A DNA stretch of 64,000 nt from Ichthyophis bannanicus (taxonomy: Eukaryota > Chordata > Amphibia > Gymnophiona > Ichthyophiidae), in contig CM066033.1 in the NCBI GenBank assembly GCA_033557465.1, positions 233,246,109 through 233,310,108 of the forward strand, written 5' to 3'. The position numbers and the translations under genes are program-made. Positions 52,376 to 62,141 of the stretch are shown here, in pieces. Below the pieces are notes generated by a model. It had not been told where the DNA came from. It did not search any database and worked only from the letters and a program-made list of their open reading frames with translations. Within the stretch, counting starts at the first letter, position 1. Every line of letters begins with the position of its first letter.

Positions 52376-53550
52376 TACTATTGTGGATCAGGAACTGGTT
52401 AAAAGATAGAAAGCAGAGGGTAGGGCTAAATGGCCAATTTTCCCAATGGAGAAAGGTGAATAGTGGTGTACCCCAGGGATCTGTACTGGGTCCGCTGCTT
52501 TTTGACATATTCATAAATGACCTGGAAAGTGGAATAACGAGTGAGGTTATCAAATTTGCAGATGACACAAAACTATTTAAAGTTGTTAAAACCCAAGAGG
52601 ATTGTGAAAAATTGCAAGAGGATCTTGATAAATTGGAAGACTGGGCATCAAAATGGCAGATGAAATTTAATGTGGACAAGTGCAAGGTTATGCACCGAGG
52701 GAAGAACAACCCAAACTATGGTTACACGATGCAAGGTTCCACATTAGGAACCACCACCCAGGAAAAAGATTTAGGCGTCATTGTGGATACCATGTTAAAA
52801 CCCTCGGCCCAGTGTGCAGCGGCGGCCAAGAGAGCAAATAGAATGCTAAGTATGATGAGGAAAGGAATGGAAAATAAAACAAAAGATATTATAATGCCTC
52901 TATATCGTTCCATGGTGAGACCGCACCTTGAATATTGTGTGCAATTCTGGTCGCCGTATCTTAAAAAGGATATAGCGATTTTAGAAAAGGTTCAGAGAAG
53001 AGCCACCAAAATGGTAAAGGGGATGGAAGGATACTCCTATGAAGAAAGGCTAAAAAGGTTAGGGCTCTTTAACCTGGAAAAGAGACGGCTGAGGGGAGAT
53101 ATGATAGAAGTCTATAAATTAATGAACGGAGTGGAACGGGTAAACGTAGATCGATTGTTTACGTTATCAGAATATAGAAAGACTAGGGGACATGCAATGA
53201 AGCTACAGGGTAAACTATTTAAGACTAATAAAAGAAAATATTTTTTCACTCAATGTGTAATCAAACTCTGGAATTTGTTACCGGAGGATGTAGTAAAGGC
53301 TGTTAGTGTAGCTGGGTTTAAAAAAGGTTTGGACAAGTTCCTGGAGGAAAGGTCCATAAACCATTATTAAGAAGTGACCAAAGATATCAATGCTTGACCC
53401 AGTACAAGCATTGTGGAACTTGTGTCTCTTGGGGAAACTGCTAGGTACATATGACCTAGATTGGCCACTGTTGGAAACAGAATACTGGGCTTGATGGACC
53501 TTGGTCTGACCCAGTATGGCATATCTTATGTTCTTATGTTCTTATGTTCT
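52376..53550 (+). pseudogene. CR1-B, 5'-truncated with intact 3' half of ORF2
   Basis: From 52378 to the stop at 53370 the RT thumb side of ORF2 is open for about 330 codons: LLWIRNWLKDRKQRVGLNG, VPQGSVLGPLLFDIFINDL, KFADDTKLFKVV (FADD), KCKVMHRGKNNPNYGYT, PHLEYCVQFWSPYLKKD and the SINHY end. It is nearly identical to the same part of the ORF2 at 18233-21352, pointing to recent copying. The open frame extends backwards to 52213, but that 5' part is antisense of the host CR1-A. The tail has three TTCTTATG octamers at 53523-53549. The truncated copy cannot move itself. Confidence 0.85.
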
Positions 53551-53699
53551 ATTAAATCTCCATCGACTTCTGCCTGTGAGATGTCTGTATATCATGCCAA
53601 TGCAAATGGATTTCTCTTTCCCTCTTTCTAGTTTACCCTACAGTGCCTCTTCTCTCTCTTTTAAGGCCTGTATTTCCATAGCTTTACTATTTATTTATT

Positions 53700-56600
53700 C
53701 TCAAGAGCAGATATGTCTCTCTCCATACAAAGATTTGACTTGTTCATGCCATGGTATTTTCAATAACATCATATGAATGTGAAAGTTGGACAGTGAAAAA
53801 GATAGGAAGAAAATTTGTGCTTTTGAATTATGGTGCTGGCAACGAATACTGTGTATACCATGGACTGCCCGAAGAACAAACCAGTCAGTACTAGAGGAGA
53901 TCAAACCTAAGCTTTCTTTAGAAGCTCAGATGACAAGACTTCAACTTTCATACTTTGGACACATCATGCGAAGAAAGCGATCATTAGAGAAAGACATCAT
54001 GCTTGTCAAGGTAGGTCAATGCAAAAGAGGAAGGCCAGCAATGAGATGGATCAGTACAATAACAGCAGCTATTTATATATTTTTATATATATTTTATTTA
54101 TATTTAGTTTAAACTTATATACCGCTACTTCCAGCGATCAGTAGCGGTTTGATTACAAATTTGGGAGCTGTCAAATCAGGACAGAAAATTGGAATAATAT
54201 ACAATAGATTAGGGTCTGGCACACCGCGCAGGGTTAGGCACTTCTAGGTTAGGTTTACATATGTACATATTTACAGTTTATACAATAATTACGATTATAC
54301 AGATCGGCTTCAAGATTTCATATTGGTTAGCATCTTGGATCCATTTTGGTTTACAACTGGCTATAGTGACATGCGAAGAGATGGGTTTTTAGTTTCTTTC
54401 TGAAGGCATTTAAGTCTTTTATAGCTCGCAGTTCGTGTGGTAGATGATTCCAGATTATTGGGGCAGAGAATGAGAAAGCTTTATTGCTAGTACTGGCTTT
54501 AACTGATCTGATGTTATTGGGGACTTGTAGTGTGTCAGAGTTGATAGTTCTTCTGTCTCGGTTGGTTGCTTGCTGACCAGAGTTGAGAGGAAGGATGGTG
54601 CTAGGTCATGTATGAGCTTGAAAGTGGTGACCAAAGTTTTATATTGTATCCTGGCAGCAACGGGTAGCCAATGTAGCTCGATCAATACAGGTGTGATGTG
54701 TTGAGTAATTCTTGATCGTGTGATGACCCTTGCCGCCACGTTTTGGGCCATTTGCAAAATATTTAGCGTTTTCTTTGGCAGACCCTGTAGTATGGCGTTA
54801 CAGTAGTCTAAGTGGGGCATAATGAGTGCTTGTGTCACCGTCCGAAAATCACAGGGTTCGATTAGGCTCCTCAGCGGTTGTAGGACTCTGAGTTTGTGGA
54901 AGATGGCCTTGTTGGTTTTTCGCAGGTGTTGTTCCATTTTCAGTTTGCTGTCGAGTGTGACTCCCAGATATTTGATTTCGTTTTTTGAGTTGTATGTGTT
55001 GTTGCAGAGGGTGACTGTCGGAGGTGGTTCAAAGTTTGGTTTACTTGATATAAACATCACTTTGGTTTTCTTATGGTTGATTGACATGTTGTTTTGCTGA
55101 ATCCATGCTAACATCTCATACAGGCATGTTTCAAGTTGGGTATACTTCGGGTCAATTGTGTCCAGTTGCGTGTATAGCATAATATCATCTGCATAGATAT
55201 GGTAGTTGATATTATGTTTTTTGAAGATGTCACAGAGGGACTGCATGTAGATGTTGAAAAGTAGCACCGAGAGAGCTGATCCCTGGGGTATACCTTGAGT
55301 TTGAGTGAACCCTTCTGCTTTTTCTCCGTTGAATTGGACCTGTGGCCTTCTGTTCGTTATATAGGAGGAGAACTATTTAAGGGTGGTTCCCGAGATTCCT
55401 ATTGATTCCAGTTTTTTTAGTAGGATGCCATGATGGACAGTATCAAATGCGGCGGAGATGTCAATGAAAATGAGTATGAACGTTTTCGTCCTGTCTTCCA
55501 GGCCTTTGTGGAGGTTATTTAGCAGTGCTATTAAAAGCGTTTCTACCCCATGGTTTCTTCTGAAACCGTATTGCTGCATGTCTAGTATGTTGTGGTCGTC
55601 TAGGTGCTCTTGAAGTTGTATGAGGGCTGCTTTTTCGATGATTTTTGCTAGGAAGGATATGCTAGAAATGGGGCGGTAGAATGTAGGGTCTGCTTTGTTG
55701 AGTTTATTGTTCTTTAGTACTGGCCTTATTATAGATTTCTTGAGCTGGTCTGGCATAATTCCTTGATGCAGGGATAGGTTTACAATGTGTGAGACTTGTT
55801 GGACTATATCTTTTTTCGCTGCCTTGATCCAAGCAGTGGGGCAGGGGTCCAGAGGAGAGGTGGTGGTATTGATGCTAGTTATTATGTTACTTGCTTGCTG
55901 CTCATCAATCCTGTGGAAGTTTCTCCATGTCGGTTCTTGTTCCACAGTAGTTATCCGGTGTGCCTCTACCCTACAGGGGTCGGGCATGGTTGCAGTCAGT
56001 TTGCTCGCGTAGTGGTTTGCTAGCGTTTGTGGGTGGATAGAGGTATCCTGGTAGTCAAGTTGGGATATTTTTGTTAGGGATTTCACCAGCTCAAATAGTT
56101 CCCTAGGTTTGTTGATCGCTTTGTTTAATAGGTTAGTGTGGTGCATCCTTTTCGCAGCGTTTACCTCTTCTTTGTACTTCGAGAGGAGGTTGAGGTACTC
56201 CATCCTATGTTCCATAGATTTCACACTTCTCCATTTTTTTCACGCTTTCTGAGTTCTCTCTTCATTTTGGTCAGTGTTTCGGTGTACCAGGGCTCCGATT
56301 GTTGTTTAGTCAGGTTTTGGGTGGTGTTCCATTTAGGGTTTGAAGCGGTCAAAATTCCAGTATTCCAGCTGTCTGTTAATGCATTGAGATCCGTGCTTTG
56401 AAGATCTATGTGCGTCTTAATGTTACTTATAAGACATTCCAGGTTTAGTTTATTAAATCTCCTTTGTTGGAGTAGTATTCGTCGTGCTTTAGTGTCCTTT
56501 GGTAATGACGGTAGTCGCATCTGAATATCGATTTGGTGGTGGTCTGACCACGGTTTCGGGTTGATCTTTATCAAAGGTTTCTCCACAATGCACTGATTTC

Positions 56601-57008
56601 TCATGGGAGTGAAGACCATGTCGAGTGTGTGGCCCTTGTCGTGAGTGGGTTCATTTATTAGTTGTTGAAATCCTAGTTGGGACATGGCTTCCATGAAAGA
56701 CTCTGCGTGAGAGGCTGCTGTTGATGAAAGGTTCAAGTCTCCTAGAATAACTTGGAATTTCTTTGGTTGTGTTGAAGAGACGTTTTCTAGTACCGAGGCA
56801 AGTATTTCTTGGTTCGTCGAGGGGGCTCTGTAAATCAGACAAATGGATAGAGCTGGGTTCTCTACTTTAAGCAGGTCTACTTCTGAGCTATTGGTGCCAG
56901 TCTGTCAACAATGAGCCAACTGACTGAAGACCAAACATAATTTAGGACATGAGGGTCCAGAGGGTCGCCATGAGTCGACACCAACTTGACTGCACTTAAC
57001 AACAGCAA
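53700..57008 (+). mobile_element. RTE (BovB-like) LINE split by another LINE
   Basis: The 5' part at 53700-54065 is coding: SITSYECESWTVKK, then (one frame) ICAFELWCWQRILCIPWTAR, RTNQSVLEEIKPKLSLEAQM and LSYFGHIMRRKRSLEKDIML, closely matching the C-terminus of BovB-type ORFs. The 3' part at 56893-57008 ends with 'gggtcgccatgagtcgacac' and 'cacttaacaacagcaa', a typical RTE 3' end. The whole lies between two copies of 'tatttatt' (53689-53698 and 57009-57016) within CR1-A, a likely target duplication. It is 5'-truncated and interrupted by 54066-56892. Confidence 0.8.
54066..56892 (-). mobile_element. Jockey-superfamily LINE, nearly open RT region
   Basis: Minus strand. The endonuclease end (LINEPTHDKGHTLDMVF, WSDHHQIDI) and linker are at 56736-56221. 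An A-run shift near 56225 leads to 56224-55373: KEEVNAAKRMHHTNLL, STTSPLDPCPTAW, IIRPVLKNN, FYRPISSISFLAKIIEKA, QQYGFRRNHGVETLLIALL and FIDISAAFDTVHHGILLKKL (RT-A). One TAG near 55371 is followed by the rest up to 54455: GIPQGSALSVLLFNIYMQ, YHIYADDIMLYTQ (catalytic YADD), KYLGVTLDSKLKM and LDYCNAILQGLPKKTLNILQ. The 3' tail at 54066-54130 has ...gcggtatataagt. Only two lesions in the long frame, so it is fairly young. Confidence 0.8.
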
Positions 57009-57310
57009 TATTTATTTTACATATAGTACTACTCCTCCTCACCTTCTTTCTACCCTGTCTTTTCTGAATAAAGTATAATCTGGTATAATTACATCCCAGT
57101 CATGGTTATCCATGAACCATGTCTCTGTAACTGCCATGAAACCAAGTCAGCCTCTCCCATTAAAGCCTCAACATCTGGGGTCTTATTTCCCAGTTGTCTG
57201 CATCAGGATTTACAGATGCTCCCTGGCACATATAGATTTAAACGTATTCATTTCAGCAAGCCCTGTACCGGAGATATTGAGGGTTATCCTCCTTAATCCC
57301 CCAATGTTTA

Positions 57311-57959
57311 TTTCCATCTTGAAACTGAAATTATATAAAGATAGCGGCATCTGTTAATTGGAGTCATTTACACATGGAAGTTGTGAAATACCAGCTTCTA
57401 CCTTAAGTACCGGCACGTACACGTGGAATTTACTGAGCTTATCCTGTTGATTTTTTCCATATATAGATTTGCAGAATAGGTCCGCTGGCTCCACATATCA
57501 GCAAATATACATGCACTATTCCCGAACAAGCGCCATGTTTACCTGTGCCTACTGCTGGAATTGTGTACATGGTGATCTCAACATCTCAATTCCAAGCTCC
57601 ATGTACAATACAAAGGTGCCTTTTTCTGTCCCGCAAACTGACATGGCATCTAGTGGGATAGGGATGTGCATTCATGAGCATGCATTTGCTTCTTTTGGGC
57701 ACCTAAAATTTTAAAATGCATGCAAATTACTTATATGGACATATACCTGTGAATTAATGAATGCACAACCAATTTGCACACATCAAGAATGAAAATGCAA
57801 AACAAACATCAAAAAATGCACAAAAAAGGGAAACATTTTCTTCAAATGAATACAAACTGATCTTTTTATGGCTGTGCACAACTTTTTTACTAAGGGCGTA
57901 AAGCTGTTTACCTGCAAAGACCCTGGTGCACTGGAATGTCTAAATTCATAGAGGGAGTC
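57311..57959. other. Unassigned AT-rich sequence
   Basis: No gene or repeat family identified. 57680-57850 is rich in 'atgcaaa' and 'gcacaa' motifs. It may include flank of the DIRS relic that follows. Confidence 0.3.
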
Positions 57960-58270
57960 AGAAGTGACCAGTTTCTGAATTTTTCCCACTAGTTGTTTCA
58001 TCTTTGTGGAAGAACAGATTGAGGCTAGGAAGATGCTGTTCTGGTGTGATAACTTGGGCATGATGGAAGTTATTAACGGGCAGTTTGCCAAATGTCCCAG
58101 AGAATCTGATCTCCTAGAATTTTGTTGAGCTTGATTTTATAAACCATAGCTGGAGTGAGATACATGCACATAAATGGGGAAATCCAATGGATTATTTGCC
58201 AGTTAAGTGTACCTTGTCTGACTGGACTAGGGAACTGATTGATGCAAGATAAATATAAACCCATTTCTTA
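57960..58270 (+). pseudogene. DIRS-group RNase H relic
   Basis: Frame from about 57990: MLFWCDNLGMMEVINGQFAK, CPRESDLLEF, corresponding to the catalytic FWCDN region and the VIN.HSPKCPR block of the Ngaro RNase H (residues 400-420 in the element at 38899-40365). After a stop near 58128 a weakly readable HKWGNPMDYLP matches the HVPG.QN.IADAL position. Only a single domain fragment remains. An old, independent DIRS/Ngaro insertion. Confidence 0.6.
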
Positions 58271-58936
58271 CCCTTTGCTTCTGTAATATTGTATGTCAGT
58301 TACTTGCAAATTTGTGGATCCATTTATCAGCCCTATTTGTTTTATGGGGTTTTTATTATGCACTTTCAAACACATTCAGTGCTGGGTTGTTGGTGAAGGT
58401 TTTGGTGGTAAAGGCTGAGCTAATGGTTTAACTGGCAGGGAGCATACATGCGAGTATTGCATGTTTTCCCACACACCAGTCCTTGGTTTACTAATGCAGA
58501 ATTGCTGAATCACTCAGCTTGCAACTAGTAGCAGACTCAAGAGTTTGACCAGTAGAGAAGACAAAGGTCTTTTGGAATATACTAGCTGGGGGTCCTCAGT
58601 TTTTGATCTAGGCCTAAATTGGGTAAGTACACATCACCGCGCTCTCCTACTGTCCACATGAGAAAGAGATTCAGCATAAATGTGAATCTGAAGGAATTAT
58701 TATATACATTTCTTTCTTAATGGAGTAGTGTGAGAACTGTGGTGGCAAGATTGATGAAATGATTCAGTAATCCGCCATTGGCATTCTGGAGCATTTGCAT
58801 AGGATGGTGACTGGTATATTTTGCTTGTTTCATTAATCATGTTTCTGCTCTTCCTAGGAGTTCAGACACGTTTGGAATGTAAAATGTAGATCTAGATGAT
58901 AGTCCTTCTGTGTATGCTCTTAGTGTATTAACAATC
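58271..58936. other. Unassigned sequence
   Basis: No recognisable gene or repeat. It contains a donor-like 'attgggtaagtac' at about 58618-58630 on the plus strand without an obvious exon. Probably intron. Confidence 0.3.
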
Positions 58937-59072
58937 ACAAGAATATAAGATATACCATGCTGGGTCAGATCAAAAGCTGATTAAACCCAGCATCTTGTCT
59001 GTGGCAATGGCCAGTCTGGATAACTAGGAAGTACCGAGTCATTTCCAAAGCATAGATCCATTCCTTGTACCA
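58937..59072 (-). mobile_element. CR1-B 3' UTR fragment
   Basis: 'ataagatataccatgctgggtcagatc' and 'ggcaatggccagtctgg' match the CR1-B 3' UTR at 18080-18200 with more divergence. It has no coding part. 59073-59329 shows nothing recognisable. Confidence 0.7.
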
Positions 59073-59329
59073 CAGTTTAGTGAATTATGTGGTAATTTTC
59101 TAGCTGTAAAATGACATGCAGTAATGTTTTGCCACATTTAAGTAAATAGGCTCCAAAAGAAGTAAACATCAACAGAATCTCAAATAGAAGAAAATGGCAG
59201 AAAATCCTGCAAGATGCTGATTTGCAAATTGTGCTGAAAAAGGTCACAGAATTCTACTGCTATCCAAAATTCTTCCTATAGCCTAGCTATTCTTACTTCC
59301 TTAGCAACTCTAAACAACTTAACAACTCA

Positions 59330-60470
59330 TCAATACAAAGCTGCAGCTAGCAGTGAGATGGAGGATATCCAATCTTTTGCAATGAGAGCTGCATTTGTCA
59401 TTATCTCTCAGCTGGTGAGAGATCATGTGTGTGTCCTCAGTGTAAAGAGCTTCTGGCTTTTAGAAAATGGAATCCAATTTCTGGAGGCCAGCATAGCAGA
59501 CTTGGAAAAGCTGAGACATATCTATAGAGGAAACCTTCAGGATCATACTAGAGAAGCCCCTCCTTCGGTCTAGCAGCCTCTATGCTCACCTGGAAGGAAG
59601 TAATCCTCCAGGGGATGCAATATCCTCTTGCACGGAAGATGTGTCTCCAGAGGCTTCTGCCAAGGAGTGAAGGGTATTAGGACAGTCATTTTAGTTGGTG
59701 ATTCAATCATTAGACTAATCAATGCATGGGTGACTGGTGGGCATCAGATTCACCTGGTAATTTGCCTGCCTGTTATGAAGTTGGTAAACCTCACATAAAA
59801 GCTAAATATGATTTTAGGCAGTGCTGGGGAGGAGTCCACTGTCCTGGTACATGTTGGTACCAATGACATAGAAAAATGTGGGAGAGAGGCCAGATTTAGT
59901 ATCCTTGTATCATATCTCCCCTCATGGTTTACGGCAGGAAGCTTAAATCCAAGACATCCGGGGTTGCGTTCTCAAAAATGCTTCCTGTTCCATGAGAAGG
60001 ATACAAGAGGCAGGCAGAGCTCTGGAGTCTGAATGTTATTTATTTATTTTCTTATATACCACGCTATTCTGCATCAGTGCGGTTTACATTGAACAAACTG
60101 AAATTACATTGAACAGGGCATTATAACTTGGAGATAACTATTTTACAGGGAACATGGGCTATGGAGGGTTAAGTGGCTTGCCCAAGACCACAAGGAGCAC
60201 CTGTGGGACTAAAAACCCCAGTTTGTCCGGCCCAAGGTTGCTGTCCTCTAGTGGGATTTGAACCCCCGACCTTCTGGCCTGAAGTACCTTGCCCCAACCA
60301 CTAGGCTACTCCTCCAATGTGTGGATAAAACAATACTGCAGGAAGGAAGGTTTTTGATTTGTTAGGAAATGGGCTACATTCTGAGGAAGGTGAAGTCTAA
60401 CCCACAAAGATGGGCTTCACCTTAATCGGGGTGGTACCAGGCTGCTAGGACTAATATTCAAAAATGAGGT
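59330..60470 (+). pseudogene. CR1 ORF1 relic with SGNH-like domain, split by a SINE
   Basis: 59358-59573 reads LVRDHVCVLSVK...LENGIQFLEASIADLEKLRHI, the cysteine motif (damaged) and coiled coil of CR1 ORF1p. Frames then give RTVILVGDSIIRLINAWVTG near 59680 (GDS, block I) and STVLVHVGTNDIEKCGRE at 59838-59890 (GTND, block III). The C-terminal part QYCRKEGFDLLGNG and PTKMGFTLIGVV lies at 60325-60450, beyond the SINE at 60033-60317. This is a different CR1 lineage from the ORF1 at 5055. No ORF2 of this copy follows; after 60470 comes A-rich sequence (60471-60705). Confidence 0.8.
60033..60317 (-). mobile_element. tRNA-derived CORE-type SINE with LINE-like tail
   Basis: Minus strand: a tRNA-like head with A box tagcctagtggttggggc and B box gggttcaaatccc, then a core containing cttgggcaagccacttaacc, the conserved motif of MIR/CORE-SINEs, and a 3' end gcgtggtatataagaaaata with (ATAA)n. 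That 3' end is the same as the tails of Jockey-type LINEs in this window. This suggests it is copied by their RT. A short 'aatgt' occurs at both junctions. Intact-looking pol III boxes. Confidence 0.75.
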
Positions 60471-62141
60471 GGTGGGGGGGGGGGTTCAAATACATCCAAG
60501 GAAAACACTTGTACAGAAAGGATAGACGTTCACAATACAAATTAAAAGATGAAATTAAAAAAAAAAAAACGAAATTAAAGAACACCATCACTCTAGCCCA
60601 CAATATTAGGGAAATCAAGAGATACAAATGGAAAAAGGAAAGAGACTTAACCTCAAAAAGAAAAGGCAAAAGAAACAATGCAGGCTAAATCTACTCTTGC
60701 GGAGTTACATAGTAACATAGTATATAACGGCAGCTAAAGACCAACATGGTCCATCTAGTCTGCCCAGTAAGGTGGCTAGAGTGGTTGTAACTGCAGCTCT
60801 GTGCCGCTCATGGCCATCTATTCCTGTGTTTAGCATTGTACCTGCTGCTCCAGGCAAATCAGCCTCCCTCTATTTATTGTATAAAAGAGATTCAAGTTTG
60901 CTTTGATTTCATCTGCTTGCAATAAAGGGATCCACTGTGTCTGTCCCATGCCATTTAGAATTCCGTCACTGTATTTGTCCCCCACCACCTCCACTGGGGG
61001 GGCATTCCAAGCATCCACCCCCCTTTCAGTGAAAAAGTACTACTTGATGTTGCTTTTAAGTTTACCGCCTTGCAGCTTCATTGTATGCCTTCTAGTTGTA
61101 CAGCTTCCCCTTCTTTGAAAAAGGTTTGCAAGTTCATTGATACAGACCTTTAAATACTTAAAGGGTATCATATCTCCCCTGTCCCTCCTCTTCTCTAGTT
61201 ATATATATTTAGGTCTTCAAGTCTCTTCTCATACATCTTCTTGAGCAAGCTCCAAATCATTTCCGTTGCCTTCCTCTGATCCATTTCAAATCTTTTTATA
61301 TCCTTGTGAGATATGGCCTCCAAAACTGAGCACAATACTTCAAGTGAGGCCTCACCAATGACTTGTCCAGGAGCATTAATACTGCCTCCTTTCTGCTGGT
61401 TATTTCTCTCTATATACAGCCCATCATCCTTCTGACTTTGGTTACCAACTTATTGCATTGTTTCGCTACCTTCAGATCCTCAGATACTAGCACTCCTAGG
61501 TCCTTCTCTTGATCCATGCACACCAACCTCCTCTCTCCCCCTATCCTTTGGATTTCTGCATCCCAAGTGCATGACTCTGCACTTCTTCACATTAAATCTT
61601 AACTGCCAAGCGTTATACCATTCTTCCAGTGTTTTTTAGATCTTTCCTCGTGTTGTCTACTTCCTCAGAAGTGCCCACCCTATTGCAAATTTTCATGTCA
61701 TCTGCAAAAAGGCAGACGTTTTCTTTCAGTCCTTCTGCAATATCACTCACAAATACATTAAACAGTATTGGTCCTAGTACTGATTGCTGAGGCATGCCGC
61801 TACGCACCTTCATTTCTTGTAAGTGAGTTCTGTTTACCACCACCTTCTGTCATCTGTCAGTCAACCAATTTCTGATCCAGTTCACCACCTTGGGACCTAT
61901 CCTCAGGCTGCTCAGTTTGATAAGCCTCCTATGAGGAAAAGTATCAAAGGCTTTGCTGAAATCTAGGTATATCACATCCATCGCATGCCCTTGATCTAGT
62001 TCTCTTATCACCCAATCAAAGAACTCAATCAAATTTGTTTAGCATGATCTTCCCCTGGTAAAACCATGTTGCCGTGGATCATGCGATTCATTGGTTTCCA
62101 GAAAGTCCACTATTCTTTCTTTCAAGAGTGCCACCATTACT

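Larger units (their letters stand above)
50762..57310 (-). mobile_element. CR1-A element, split into three parts by later insertions
   Basis: Parts on the minus strand: 50762-52375 (3' tail, ORF2 C-terminus and RT); 53551-53699 (endonuclease middle); 57009-57310 (endonuclease start). The first part reads ...LEEWLDRGDMIKCFKYLCG, LVQRVATKVVSGLHYKAYE, GKVCLFADDTKICNRVD, SERRERVQVNG and ESGVVPEDWREAHV, followed by a GDF-N-RPDVDW remnant near 52290-52345 (an internal deletion joins RT to endonuclease). The second part is read as KREKRHCRVN-like, equivalent to LKGREEALWVKLE. The third contains PDVEALMGEADL. The interruptions are a sense CR1-B (52376-53550) and an RTE (53700-57008). Dead. Confidence 0.8.
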
